From JANQQJ01 sp046290575 (lineage in GTDB: Bacteria; Pseudomonadota; Alphaproteobacteria; SMXS01): a DNA stretch of 64,000 nt. The notes beneath the pieces were generated by a model. It was not told the DNA's origin. It did not search any database and saw nothing but the letters and a program-made list of their open reading frames with translations. The stretch spans positions 1 through 64,000 of the forward strand of contig JBKAGX010000008.1 of NCBI GenBank assembly GCA_046290575.1, read 5' to 3'. The stretch's first letter is position 1. Each line of letters starts with the position of its first letter. Shown here piece after piece: positions 25,113-32,998 of this stretch. The translations under genes were made by a program, and so were the position numbers.

Positions 25113-25502
25113 TTATCGCAGCATTGCTGTGGCTCTTATCTCGACGGCGGCGCCGGGAACCGCCAGTTCGACAATGCCGATCGCCGTCCAGGACGGGAAG
25201 GGTTCCTTGATGAACTTGGCTTTCACTTTCATGAAGGTTTCGAGATGGTCTTGAAGCCCGACATGAAAGGTAAACAGATCGATAACGTCTTCAAAACCAA
25301 GGCCAGCTTCGGCTAGAATCTCCCCGACGCTCTCGAAGGCGCGGGTGAATTGCGCCTCTAAATCGGGGATCGCTTGACCATCCTCACCGATGCCCAGCTG
25401 GCCAGAAAGGATCAGCTGGTCACCGGCTGTCGTGCCGGGCGCGAATTGGAAGGCGTCGTAGCTGCCTTGCATGTTTTTCGGGATGACCGGGGTGCCGGGC
25501 AT
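25113..25502 (-). CDS. RidA/YjgF-family protein
   Basis: A 129-residue protein with the trimeric RidA fold: GDQLILSGQLGIGEDG near residue 28, QFTRAFESVGEILAEAGLGFEDVI, and the C-terminal VELAVPGAAVEIRATAML with the Arg that in active RidA binds the imine/enamine carboxylate. Deaminase activity on 2-aminoacrylate-type intermediates is therefore possible. It is read toward the FUSC gene, separated by 66 bases. Confidence 0.9.
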   Translation of the reverse strand: MPGTPVIPKNMQGSYDAFQFAPGTTAGDQLILSGQLGIGEDGQAIPDLEAQFTRAFESVGEILAEAGLGFEDVIDLFTFHVGLQDHLETFMKVKAKFIKEPFPSWTAIGIVELAVPGAAVEIRATAMLR

Positions 25503-25683
25503 AAGTTCGTCTCCTTAACTTTCTTCACGGTTGACTTTTTTTTGCGCGGCTCTAGGTTCCTGACCACACAAGCGCAACAGTACGGGACTTCTGACGCGTC
25601 GATAAGTATGGATATTGCCTGGATCGGCCCCTAGACTTTCGGGCTGAAACGGGGCACCGTCACGCGCGGGGAAAAGGTCAGAC

Positions 25684-26541
25684 ATGAAAAAAGAATTCGA
25701 AACAGCGACCTATGAGCTGGTTGCGCCGCATATCGTCAAGATCATGCAGAACCGGCCGGATGCGCGAAACGCGCAGAACGCCCAGCTGACCTATGATCTG
25801 AACGAATGTTTTGACATGGCAGCACAGGATGAGGACGTCAAAGTCGTGCTGTTCGGGGGCGAGGGGCCGCATTTCTCCGCCGGGCATGATCTGCGCGGTT
25901 TCGGTCCGAAGTACCCGCAGAAGGATTTCGATCTGGTGGGCACCTGGGGCATGAGCCGCGAAGGCGGCGTCCACAGCCGCTATTCCTTCGAACAGGAAGT
26001 CTTCTTGGGCATGTGCCGCCGCTGGCGGGATTTTCCCAAGCCAACCATCGCCATGGTGCAGGGCAAGTGCATTGCCGGCGGCCTGATGCTGGCCTGGGTG
26101 TGCGATATCATTGTCGCCAGCGATGATGCCACCTTTGTCGATCCCGTGGTGAATATGGGCGTCTGTGGCGTTGAGTTTTTCAACCATCCCTATGAATTGG
26201 GCATCCGCAAAGCGAAGGAATTGCTGTTCACCGCCGATTGGTGGGACGCCGAAGAGGCGCACCGGCTCGGCATGGTGAACCAGGTGGTTGCGCGTAACGA
26301 TCTGGAAAGCTACAGCCTGGAGATGGCGAAGCGGATCGCTGACAAACCGACCTTTGCGCTAAAGCTGACGAAACAGGCAGTTAACACCGCGCAGGATAAC
26401 ATGGGCCAGCGCAGCACGATGGATACGGTGTTGGCGTTGCATCACATGTGTCATGCGCATAATTCTGAAGTAGAGATGCGTGCGGTACGCAAGGAAGGCG
26501 TTCCGGAAAAGTTCCGGGAAGATATCAAGGCAGCCGAATAA
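25684..26541 (+). CDS. Enoyl-CoA hydratase family protein (second copy of this family)
   Basis: A 285-residue crotonase-fold enzyme. Oxyanion-hole segments are HFSAGHDLRGFG and CIAGGLMLAWVCDIIVAS. The loop between the halves is longer than in the copy at 10107, with GPKYPQKDFDLVGTWGMSREG inserted, and position NMGVCGVEFFNHPYELG is where hydratases hold a catalytic Glu. That segment has E in GVEFFNHP, so hydration is plausible. It leads the gene set running to the Rieske oxygenases and is 44 bases before the next gene. Confidence 0.88.
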   Translation: MKKEFETATYELVAPHIVKIMQNRPDARNAQNAQLTYDLNECFDMAAQDEDVKVVLFGGEGPHFSAGHDLRGFGPKYPQKDFDLVGTWGMSREGGVHSRYSFEQEVFLGMCRRWRDFPKPTIAMVQGKCIAGGLMLAWVCDIIVASDDATFVDPVVNMGVCGVEFFNHPYELGIRKAKELLFTADWWDAEEAHRLGMVNQVVARNDLESYSLEMAKRIADKPTFALKLTKQAVNTAQDNMGQRSTMDTVLALHHMCHAHNSEVEMRAVRKEGVPEKFREDIKAAE

Positions 26542-26551
26542 CAGGTCGCGC

Positions 26552-26563
26552 TAAACCGGTTTA
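26552..26563. promoter_or_regulatory. Perfect 12-base palindrome upstream of the first Rieske oxygenase gene
   Basis: TAAACCGGTTTA, immediately upstream of a GAGGAGAG ribosome binding site and 23 bases before the ATG at 26586. It could be a small operator. No regulator gene is nearby to connect it to. Confidence 0.35.
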
Positions 26564-26585
26564 AAAGAGAACGAGGAGAGCCAAG

Positions 26586-27890
26586 ATGGTCGCAATCACC
26601 CGCGTTAAGGAAAGCGTAAAGACGCCGGCTGAAAAGGCGCCTGAGCCCAATATGGGATCGGAGATCATTCCCAAGGAGCGGTATATCTCCAAGGAATTCA
26701 TGCAACTCGAGTGGGAACGCATGTGGTCCAAGGTCTGGCTGATTGGCTGCCGTGAGGAAGAGATTCCCGAGGTTGGTGATTATGTGACGACCGACATTGG
26801 ACCGGAATCGCTGTTGATCGTGCGTGGCGAAGACATGAAGCCCCGCGTTTTCTATAATGTCTGCAATCACCGTGGCAATCAGGTGAAGTTTGACGAGTGC
26901 GGCAACTCCAAGACACTGCAATGCGCCTATCACTTCTGGGAATATGCTCTTGACGGCACGTTGATCAACGTGCCCGACGAGGAAGATTTCACGCAGGGCT
27001 GTCCGAAGGACAAGCTCAGCTTGAAAGAGATCAACTCAGGGACCTGGGCGGGTTTCGTCTGGTTCAACCTGAACCCCGATGCCGAGCCGCTGGAGGATTT
27101 CCTTGGGATCCTGCCAGAGCATCTCGACCCCTATCATTTCGAGACTATGGCGATGACCATGAACGTCACCATGGAATGGGACTGCAACTGGAAGACCTCG
27201 GTCGATGCCTTCAACGAAGTTTATCACGTCCAGTGCATTCATCCCGAACTGTCCTACACGATCGACGATGTCGACGTTCAGATCGACCTCTACGACAAGC
27301 ACAATCGCTATCTGGTGCCGTTCAAGACCTATAGCCCGCGTCTTGGTGAGGATCTTGACGAAGTCCCTGAAGGCCTGCGTCAGGAGCTGCTGCAGATCGG
27401 CATGAACCCGGACGACTTTAATGGCCGTGTCGAAGACATCCGCCGCGAAGTCCAGCTCTATAAGCGCGCCAATGAGGAAAAGCTGGGTTACGATTATTCC
27501 GACTTCAATGATGATCAGTTGTCGGACGATTATCACTACATGATGTTCCCGAATATCACGATGAACATCCACGCCGAGAGCATGATGATGTTCCGTCAGC
27601 GGCCGCACGAGAGCGACCCGAACAAGATGCTGTTCGACGTACAGATGTTTGTGCAGTTGCCGGAAGGGTCCGAGAAGCCGCCGCTGCCCGATCATGAGCA
27701 GCACAAGCACGGCGAACGGTCGCTCGGGCTCGTGCTCGATCAAGATTCGGTCAATCTGCCGCATGTCCAGAAGGGCATGGCGTCCGAGGCGTATCAGGGG
27801 CTTTGGATCAGCAGCCAGGAACGTCGCATCCGTCACATGCACAAGACGCTGATGGACTACATCAATGGAGAGCATGCCAACGACGCGTAA
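26586..27890 (+). CDS. Rieske oxygenase alpha subunit (copy 1)
   Basis: A 434-residue ring-hydroxylating-type oxygenase. The Rieske [2Fe-2S] site is complete: C93-x-H95 in NVCNHRGN and C113-x2-H116 in LQCAYHFWEY. The mononuclear iron ligands are H214 and H219 in NEVYHVQCIHPE, followed by a C-terminal LVLDQDSVN that can give the carboxylate. The residue that links the two metal sites in naphthalene-type enzymes is Asp; here it is Glu (E211), as in carnitine-type oxygenases. No beta subunit is encoded, so a homotrimeric (alpha3) oxygenase is likely. Substrate unknown; its partner electron donor may be the Rieske ferredoxin at 29334. Confidence 0.93.
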   Translation: MVAITRVKESVKTPAEKAPEPNMGSEIIPKERYISKEFMQLEWERMWSKVWLIGCREEEIPEVGDYVTTDIGPESLLIVRGEDMKPRVFYNVCNHRGNQVKFDECGNSKTLQCAYHFWEYALDGTLINVPDEEDFTQGCPKDKLSLKEINSGTWAGFVWFNLNPDAEPLEDFLGILPEHLDPYHFETMAMTMNVTMEWDCNWKTSVDAFNEVYHVQCIHPELSYTIDDVDVQIDLYDKHNRYLVPFKTYSPRLGEDLDEVPEGLRQELLQIGMNPDDFNGRVEDIRREVQLYKRANEEKLGYDYSDFNDDQLSDDYHYMMFPNITMNIHAESMMMFRQRPHESDPNKMLFDVQMFVQLPEGSEKPPLPDHEQHKHGERSLGLVLDQDSVNLPHVQKGMASEAYQGLWISSQERRIRHMHKTLMDYINGEHANDA

Positions 27891-27909
27891 GCAGACTAGG
27901 TGACTTGCC

Positions 27910-27966
27910 GGCGCGGATTTCCGCGCCATGTCAGATTTCGACGGCCGGCTCTGTAACGCCGGCCGT
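27910..27966. other. Two GC-rich hairpins between the tandem Rieske oxygenase genes
   Basis: The first stem pairs GGCGCGG with CCGCGCC around ATTT (27910-27927). The second pairs ACGGCCGGC with GCCGGCCGT around an eight-base loop (27941-27966), followed by TAAAATG rather than a U-run. They probably reduce read-through or stabilise the mRNA end of copy 1. Confidence 0.5.
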
Positions 27967-27981
27967 TAAAATGTTACACAC

Positions 27982-27997
27982 CGGTCAGATCTGACCG
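27982..27997. promoter_or_regulatory. Perfect 16-base palindrome upstream of the second Rieske oxygenase gene
   Basis: CGGTCAGATCTGACCG lies 26 bases before the ATG of copy 2 and upstream of its GGAGAG ribosome binding site, a typical place for a dimeric repressor or activator site. The palindrome in front of copy 1 has a different sequence (TAAACCGGTTTA), so the two copies may be controlled differently. Confidence 0.45.
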
Positions 27998-28023
27998 AGC
28001 GACTTAAGAGTAGGAGAGCGACG

Positions 28024-29325
28024 ATGGCCATCACCCGGGTCAAAGAAAGTGTCATGACACCGGCGGAGAAAAGTCCTGAACCTGAACTGGGTTCTGAGCT
28101 GATCCCGAAAGAACGCTACACGTCGAAAGAGTTCATGCAGCTCGAGTGGGACCGCATGTGGACCAAAAGCTGGCTGATCGGCTGCCGGGAGGAAGAAATT
28201 CCCGACGTCGGCGATTACGTCACCACCGAAATTGGCAATGAATCCCTGCTCATCGTGCGCGGCGAAGACATGAAGGCGCGGGTCTTCTACAACGTCTGTA
28301 ATCACCGCGGAAATCAGGTGAAGTTCGACAAATGCGGCAACTCCAAGACGCTGCAATGCGCCTACCACTTCTGGGAATATGATCTGACCGGCGAACTGGT
28401 GAATGTTCCCGATGAAGAGGATTTCGATCAGGGGTGCCCGAAAGACAAGCTCAGCCTGAAGGAAATCAATTCCGGCACCTGGGGCGGGTTCGTGTTCTTC
28501 AATCTGAACCCGGATGCCGAGCCGCTGGAAGAGTTCCTCGGCATCGTGCCGCAGCACCTGGATGCGTATCACTTCGAGAAGATGCGCATGACCATGGACG
28601 TCACGATCGAATGGGATTGTAACTGGAAGACATCGGTTGATGCCTTTAACGAGGTCTACCACGTCCAGTGCATCCACCCTGAATTGCTCTACGACAATGA
28701 TGACGTTGACGTTCAGATTGATCTTTATGAACGCCATAACCGCTATCTGGTGCCGTTCCACACGGTCAGCCCGCGGGTTGAAGAGCAGCCTGAAGAAGTG
28801 CCGCCGATCATCGCCCATCAGATGAAGGCGATCGGCATGAACCCGGACGAATTCCATGGCCGCGTGCCGGAAATCCGTCTGGCGATGCAGAAGTATAAGC
28901 GTGAGAACCAGGACAAGCTGGGTTACGACTACAGCGATCTGAATGACGATCAGCTGGTCGACGACTATCACTATTACATCTTCCCGAATCTGACGCTGAA
29001 TACCTTCGCCGACCGGATGATGCTGTTCCGTCAGCGGCCACATGAAACCGATCCGAACAGGATGTATTATGACGTCAAGATGTTCGTGATGATGCCCAAG
29101 GGCACGCCGACACCCGAACTGCCGGACCACAATCAGGTCAAGCACGGCGAAATTTCGCTGGGTCTGGTGCTGGATCAGGATTCGGTCAATCTGCCGCATG
29201 TTCAAAAGGGCATGAATTCGGTCGCCTATGAGGGCCTCTGGATCAGCCATCAGGAACGGCGCATCCGCCACATGCACAAGACGTTGATGGACTACATCAA
29301 CGGCGAGCATGCCAACGACGCCTAG
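28024..29325 (+). CDS. Rieske oxygenase alpha subunit (copy 2, tandem paralogue)
   Basis: A 433-residue paralogue of the preceding gene, collinear throughout, with the same start (AITRVKES) and an identical final 24 residues. It has the same C92/H94/C112/H115 Rieske site, H213 and H218 iron ligands and E210 at the bridging position. Differences cluster at the substrate side (for example LYDNDDVDVQIDLYERH and EEQPEEVPPIIAHQM), suggesting different substrate preference or a subunit of a mixed trimer. Its ribosome binding site is GGAGAG. It lies nine bases before the Rieske ferredoxin gene. Confidence 0.93.
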   Translation: MAITRVKESVMTPAEKSPEPELGSELIPKERYTSKEFMQLEWDRMWTKSWLIGCREEEIPDVGDYVTTEIGNESLLIVRGEDMKARVFYNVCNHRGNQVKFDKCGNSKTLQCAYHFWEYDLTGELVNVPDEEDFDQGCPKDKLSLKEINSGTWGGFVFFNLNPDAEPLEEFLGIVPQHLDAYHFEKMRMTMDVTIEWDCNWKTSVDAFNEVYHVQCIHPELLYDNDDVDVQIDLYERHNRYLVPFHTVSPRVEEQPEEVPPIIAHQMKAIGMNPDEFHGRVPEIRLAMQKYKRENQDKLGYDYSDLNDDQLVDDYHYYIFPNLTLNTFADRMMLFRQRPHETDPNRMYYDVKMFVMMPKGTPTPELPDHNQVKHGEISLGLVLDQDSVNLPHVQKGMNSVAYEGLWISHQERRIRHMHKTLMDYINGEHANDA

Positions 29326-29333
29326 CCTGAATC

Positions 29334-29723
29334 ATGGCTGAGCTGCCTTTTGTCTTCGTTGCCAAGAGTGACGACGTCCCTGAACGGGGCATGAAATGCT
29401 TCGAGGTTGAGGGGCGTGGTGTGCTGGTGATGAATACCGGCGAGGGGGCCTACAAGGCCGTCGAGAACGCCTGCAGCCACGAGAAGAAACCACTCGAAGG
29501 CGGCCGGGTACGCGGCGGCAACAAGATTGTCTGTCCCCACCACGGTGCAAATTTTGACCTGGATAGTGGCAAGGCGCTCAGCCCGCCGGCCGTCTTGCCG
29601 ATTACCGTGTTTCCGACGAAACTCGAAGACGGTAGCATTTACGTTCAGTTGGTTGAGGCTGTGAAGCCGCCAGCCAACCCGTTTGCCGTACCTGGCGCCG
29701 GGGGGATGCCAGGCGGGCTTTAG
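29334..29723 (+). CDS. Rieske-type [2Fe-2S] ferredoxin
   Basis: A 129-residue small iron-sulfur protein. The two Cys-His pairs are in NACSHEKKPLEGG and NKIVCPHHGANFD, the standard Rieske ferredoxin spacing. There is no oxygenase catalytic domain, so its role is electron transfer, most likely to the adjacent Rieske oxygenases, from a flavin reductase not encoded in this window. It is nine bases downstream of oxygenase copy 2 and 30 bases upstream of the ThuA-like gene, so it is probably part of the same operon. Confidence 0.92.
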   Translation: MAELPFVFVAKSDDVPERGMKCFEVEGRGVLVMNTGEGAYKAVENACSHEKKPLEGGRVRGGNKIVCPHHGANFDLDSGKALSPPAVLPITVFPTKLEDGSIYVQLVEAVKPPANPFAVPGAGGMPGGL

Positions 29724-29753
29724 ACCAGGCACTTAGTGGGGAGACACGCGCCT

Positions 29754-30512
29754 ATGGATAAGAAACCGCCATTCCGATTCTATCTGGTCGCCGCCGGCAA
29801 GTATCACGACATCGACTATGCGCGTCTGGAACTGCTGAAAATCCTTCAGGAAGACGAGCGTATCCGCGTTCAGGTGGGCGACGACTACAGCAATCTGGAG
29901 GCGATCCAGGCCTGCGATGTGCTGATGACCTATACCTGCGATGTCACACCCACCGAAGATCAGATCGACGGGCTGCACGACTGGCTCTCCAATGGTGGCA
30001 AGTGGTTCGCGCTGCATGGCACCAATTCGATCCTGCGTTTCCTGGATGACGGGCGCGTCGATGCGCCGGATCTGGCGCCCAAGTTCATGGAAATGCTTGG
30101 CAGCCAGTTCATCGCGCACCCGCCGATCATGCCTTACACGGTTGAAGTCAGTCAGGGCGCGCACGATCACCCGCTGGTCAAGGGGATAGAGCCGTTCGAG
30201 GTCGATGACGAGCTCTATTGCTCGCACTATATCGGCGAGAATACGCCTTTCCTTGAAACCCGCTGGACCGGCAAATGTGAAGGTTTTGTCGAGGAAGACT
30301 GGACGGAAAATGACCGTCATCTGGTGATGTATTCTCACCATCACGGTAAAGGCGAGGTGCTTTACAACACCCTGGGTCATTGCCGCGGCAAATATGACAT
30401 GGTTCCAATGGTCGACGAATATCCGGTGATTGAACGCGGCGCCTGGACCCAGCCTGCCTATTACGAACTGCTTCGCCGCGGTATCAAATATTGCCTGGGC
30501 GAACTGAGTTAG
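29754..30512 (+). CDS. ThuA-like domain protein (copy 2)
   Basis: A 252-residue soluble protein of the ThuA-like (PF06283-type) group. Characteristic segments are RFYLVAAGKYHDIDYARLEL, QACDVLMTYTCDVTPTEDQ, GGKWFALHGTNSILRFLDD and the C-terminal GKGEVLYNTLGHCRGKYDM. The GLHDWLSNGG region fits the family's glutamine-amidotransferase fold without the standard Cys-His-Glu triad. The start at 29754 has a GGGGAG site 12 bases upstream. It follows the Rieske ferredoxin gene and may be its co-transcribed partner; the reaction is unknown. Confidence 0.82.
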   Translation: MDKKPPFRFYLVAAGKYHDIDYARLELLKILQEDERIRVQVGDDYSNLEAIQACDVLMTYTCDVTPTEDQIDGLHDWLSNGGKWFALHGTNSILRFLDDGRVDAPDLAPKFMEMLGSQFIAHPPIMPYTVEVSQGAHDHPLVKGIEPFEVDDELYCSHYIGENTPFLETRWTGKCEGFVEEDWTENDRHLVMYSHHHGKGEVLYNTLGHCRGKYDMVPMVDEYPVIERGAWTQPAYYELLRRGIKYCLGELS

Positions 30513-30525
30513 CAGCACGCTATGG

Positions 30526-30629
30526 TCGTCATCCCGGACAAGCTGCGAAGCGGCGCGATCCGGGATCCAGACTACGGTTTAGTTTGCTCCGATAGTGACC
30601 TGGATTCCGGCTTTCGCCGGAATGACGTC
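30526..30629. repeat. REP-like repeat (CGTCATCCCGGA...CCGGAATGACG type)
   Basis: Two half-elements face each other: CGTCATCCCGGA with GATCCGGGATCCAG, and CTGGATTCCGG with GCCGGAATGACG, separated by about 30 bases. This is the widely dispersed 'ATTCCGGCTTTCGCCGGAATGACG' family seen as extragenic repeats in many proteobacteria. It sits between the ThuA-like gene and the kinase gene; the open frame from 30595 reads partly through it but translates a spurious peptide. Confidence 0.8.
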
Positions 30630-30663
30630 CGTGACGTGTGGCCGCAGGGTCGGGCCAGGGCTT

Positions 30664-31464
30664 ATGTATAGCGCCTTGCAGAACTGGTGCGCTAAGTGGT
30701 CACTGACACCGCTCGATGACCCCATCCAAACCGTCACAAGCTGGCTTGTCAAAGTAGATGCGGACGGTTCTCCGGCATATTTGAAAGTCCATAAGCCGGA
30801 GAGCGATGAGCACGAGACGGGGGCGTATCTCACCTGGCGCGACGGCGACGGTGCCGTTCGCGCGCTCAACGCCACCCGGGACGCTGTTCTGCTTGAGTTT
30901 TTATCCGGGCCACCGCTCTCCGATCTGGTGCGCGATGACCGCGACAAAGAGGCGGCGCAAATTCTGGCAGATGTCGTCACCACCCTCCACACACCAAAAC
31001 CCCGACGGCCCGAAACACTGCAACGGCTGGAGGATAGATTCGCCCCCCTTCTGGCACTGGATGGTGGTTCAGACCGCGACATTGCGGCGCTTGCTGCCGA
31101 CTTGTTGGCAACAACATACGATCCGATCCCGCTGCATGGCGATATCCATCACGACAACATTTTGCAGTCAGATCGGGGTTGGCTGGCCATCGACCCGAAG
31201 GGACTGATCGGCGATCGGCATTACGATCTGGCCAATACGCTCTTCAACCCCGTCCATATGCCTGATCTTGTCCGGACCGAAGGCCGGCTGGGCCGACTCG
31301 CCACGACCCTGGCCGCAAACACGGGGTATGACCGGCAGCGGATACTTTCCTGGGCCTTGTGCCATGCGCGCGTGTCGGCAATCTGGCTGGCGCAGGATAG
31401 ACTGGATCCGGAGCCTGCGCTTTCCATGTTGCCGCTGATTTCAGCGGCGTTTAGTGAAACTTAG
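30664..31464 (+). CDS. Aminoglycoside/hydroxyurea-resistance-type kinase (APH fold)
   Basis: A 266-residue kinase-like protein. The catalytic loop HGDIHHDNIL and the metal-binding DPKGLIGDRHYDLAN (Asp, family-specific GDRHYD) place it in the PF04655 group, which includes streptomycin 6-phosphotransferase and hydroxyurea kinases. The start at 30664 is the first ATG after the upstream repeat element. It could protect against a toxic small molecule or phosphorylate a metabolite; resistance is not shown. It overlaps the convergent gene by four bases. Confidence 0.88.
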   Translation: MYSALQNWCAKWSLTPLDDPIQTVTSWLVKVDADGSPAYLKVHKPESDEHETGAYLTWRDGDGAVRALNATRDAVLLEFLSGPPLSDLVRDDRDKEAAQILADVVTTLHTPKPRRPETLQRLEDRFAPLLALDGGSDRDIAALAADLLATTYDPIPLHGDIHHDNILQSDRGWLAIDPKGLIGDRHYDLANTLFNPVHMPDLVRTEGRLGRLATTLAANTGYDRQRILSWALCHARVSAIWLAQDRLDPEPALSMLPLISAAFSET

Positions 31465-31829
31465 CCGGCCATCTGGCGCTGGAAATCGCCCAGGTCGAAA
31501 TAGTCTTTCCACTCGACGATCTCGCCGTCCTTCACCTTGAAAATGCCCATCAGCGGGATGGCGATTTTCTTGCCGCCCTTGAAGGTGAACCCGTCTACCC
31601 GTTCGGTCATCACGATATCGCCGTTTTCGGCAATCGCGGTGGTTTCCCAATTGATGTCTTCCACGTCGCCCATGCCTTTCAGCATTGCGCGCGCCGCCTC
31701 ACGGCCGTTGATCGGCTCCATCGGGATATTGTGATAGAAAACGTCCTCGGCCAGCATATCGCAGGCCTTGTCGATGTCGTTGTCGTTCCAGGCGGCCAGA
31801 AAATCTTTGACGACTTGCATACTGCTCAT
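31461..31829 (-). CDS. Limonene-1,2-epoxide-hydrolase-like protein (SnoaL fold)
   Basis: A 122-residue small NTF2/SnoaL-fold protein. Active-site residues of limonene epoxide hydrolase are at the expected places: Y32 and N34 in VFYHNIP, R77 and D79 in MTERVDGF, and D109 in EWKDYFD. This Asp-Arg-Asp set makes hydrolase activity likely, unlike the many SnoaL relatives with no catalytic residues. Substrates may be epoxides made by a P450 or oxygenase of the region. Its ATG has a GGAGAG-type site. Confidence 0.85.
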   Translation of the reverse strand: MSSMQVVKDFLAAWNDNDIDKACDMLAEDVFYHNIPMEPINGREAARAMLKGMGDVEDINWETTAIAENGDIVMTERVDGFTFKGGKKIAIPLMGIFKVKDGEIVEWKDYFDLGDFQRQMAG

Positions 31830-31900
31830 GATGCTCTCCCCAGCAGGAAATTTCGATTGTCGTGATTTGATAGTATTCGAACGTGACAGGCAACCATCTC

Positions 31901-32998
31901 TCAGACGGGCATGCGCAAAATCGCCTTTACAATCTTGCCGCTGGCGTTGTCCGCATCCGCCTGGTTGATCTCTTCCAGATCATAAAAGCTGACCAGTTTG
32001 TCGAACGGAAACATGCCGTCCATGTGGAGGTCCAGCAGATGAGGGATGAAGTCATCGACGATGCTTTCGCCTTCAATGAGCCCGATGACGCGCAGACCCT
32101 TGTTCAGGACGGCGCCCATGTCGACCGCCCCTTCAGCGCCGGGGGCGGGCACGCCGACAAGACCGCAGGTGCCGCGCGGGGCGAGGCAGTCAACGGCCTG
32201 TTTGAATACGGCCGCAGACCCCGTGCATTCCAGGCTGTAAAGGGCGCCTGCACCGGTAATCTCCATAATTTCCGCCACGACATCGGTGTTTCCCGCGTTG
32301 ATGGTGTGCGTTGCTCCCATCTCCCTGGCGGTGTCCAGCCGGCTTTCCATGAGATCGACCGCGATGATGGGGCGGCAGCCGATCAGCTTGGCGGCCATGA
32401 TGGCGGCGAGTCCCACGGAACCGACTCCAAAAATCGCAATCGCTTCGTCAGGCAGCGGTTCCAACCCGTTCATCACCGAGCCTGCACCGGTCTGAATGCC
32501 GCAGCCCAGCGGCCCGAGCAATTCCAGGGGCGCATCCTTGCGCACCTTGACTGTGTTGGCCTCGGTGGTCAGCGCATGGGTCGCAAAGGAGGATTGGGTA
32601 AAGAAATGCGCGAAGAGCGGCTGGCCCTCCTGCGTGATGGTGGGTGAACCGTCGGGTCGGAACCCGCCGATATTCTGCTGGATAAAATCATGGCAGTAGA
32701 AGGGCGCCTCGTTTTCGCAGCTCGGGCAGGTGCCGCACGCGCCGTAGGACAGCACCACATGGTCGCCGGGCGCGACTTTGGTCACGCCGCTACCGACGGC
32801 TTCAACGATGCCGGCGCCCTCGTGGCCCAATACGGCAGGGAGCCCCAGCGCTGCGTCCCGCAACACAATATCCGTATGGCACAGGCCGGTGGCGACCAGC
32901 TTGACCAGAATTTCATCGTTCCGCGGCGCGTCGAGGTCTACGTCTTCCAGCGTAAAGGGCTTGCCGGGCCCGTGCGCAATGGCGGCCTTGATCTTCAT
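31901..32998 (-). CDS. Zinc-dependent (aryl-)alcohol dehydrogenase
   Basis: A 365-residue class of medium-chain dehydrogenase (benzyl/aryl alcohol type). Catalytic zinc residues are C40 in GLCHTD and H59-E60 in LGHEGAG, with the third Cys in PLGCGIQTG. The structural zinc Cys set is C88, C91, C94 and C102. The NAD-binding GVGSVG motif lies in FGVGSVGLAAIM, followed by an Asp at beta 2 (VDL), which favours NAD. Its ATG overlaps the stop of the upstream SDR gene, so it forms an operon with that gene. Confidence 0.93.
   Translation of the reverse strand: MKIKAAIAHGPGKPFTLEDVDLDAPRNDEILVKLVATGLCHTDIVLRDAALGLPAVLGHEGAGIVEAVGSGVTKVAPGDHVVLSYGACGTCPSCENEAPFYCHDFIQQNIGGFRPDGSPTITQEGQPLFAHFFTQSSFATHALTTEANTVKVRKDAPLELLGPLGCGIQTGAGSVMNGLEPLPDEAIAIFGVGSVGLAAIMAAKLIGCRPIIAVDLMESRLDTAREMGATHTINAGNTDVVAEIMEITGAGALYSLECTGSAAVFKQAVDCLAPRGTCGLVGVPAPGAEGAVDMGAVLNKGLRVIGLIEGESIVDDFIPHLLDLHMDGMFPFDKLVSFYDLEEINQADADNASGKIVKAILRMPV

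Noticed and set aside
27985..29310. 441-residue minus-strand frame opposite Rieske oxygenase copy 2, and a similar one opposite copy 1
   Set aside because: Both are mirrors of the same codon-biased paralogues; His/Val/Ile-rich translation with no recognisable domain.
30595..30663. N-terminal extension of the kinase gene into the repeat at 30526
   Set aside because: The extra residues are the translation of the dispersed repeat (IPAFAGMT-like) and not part of the protein family.
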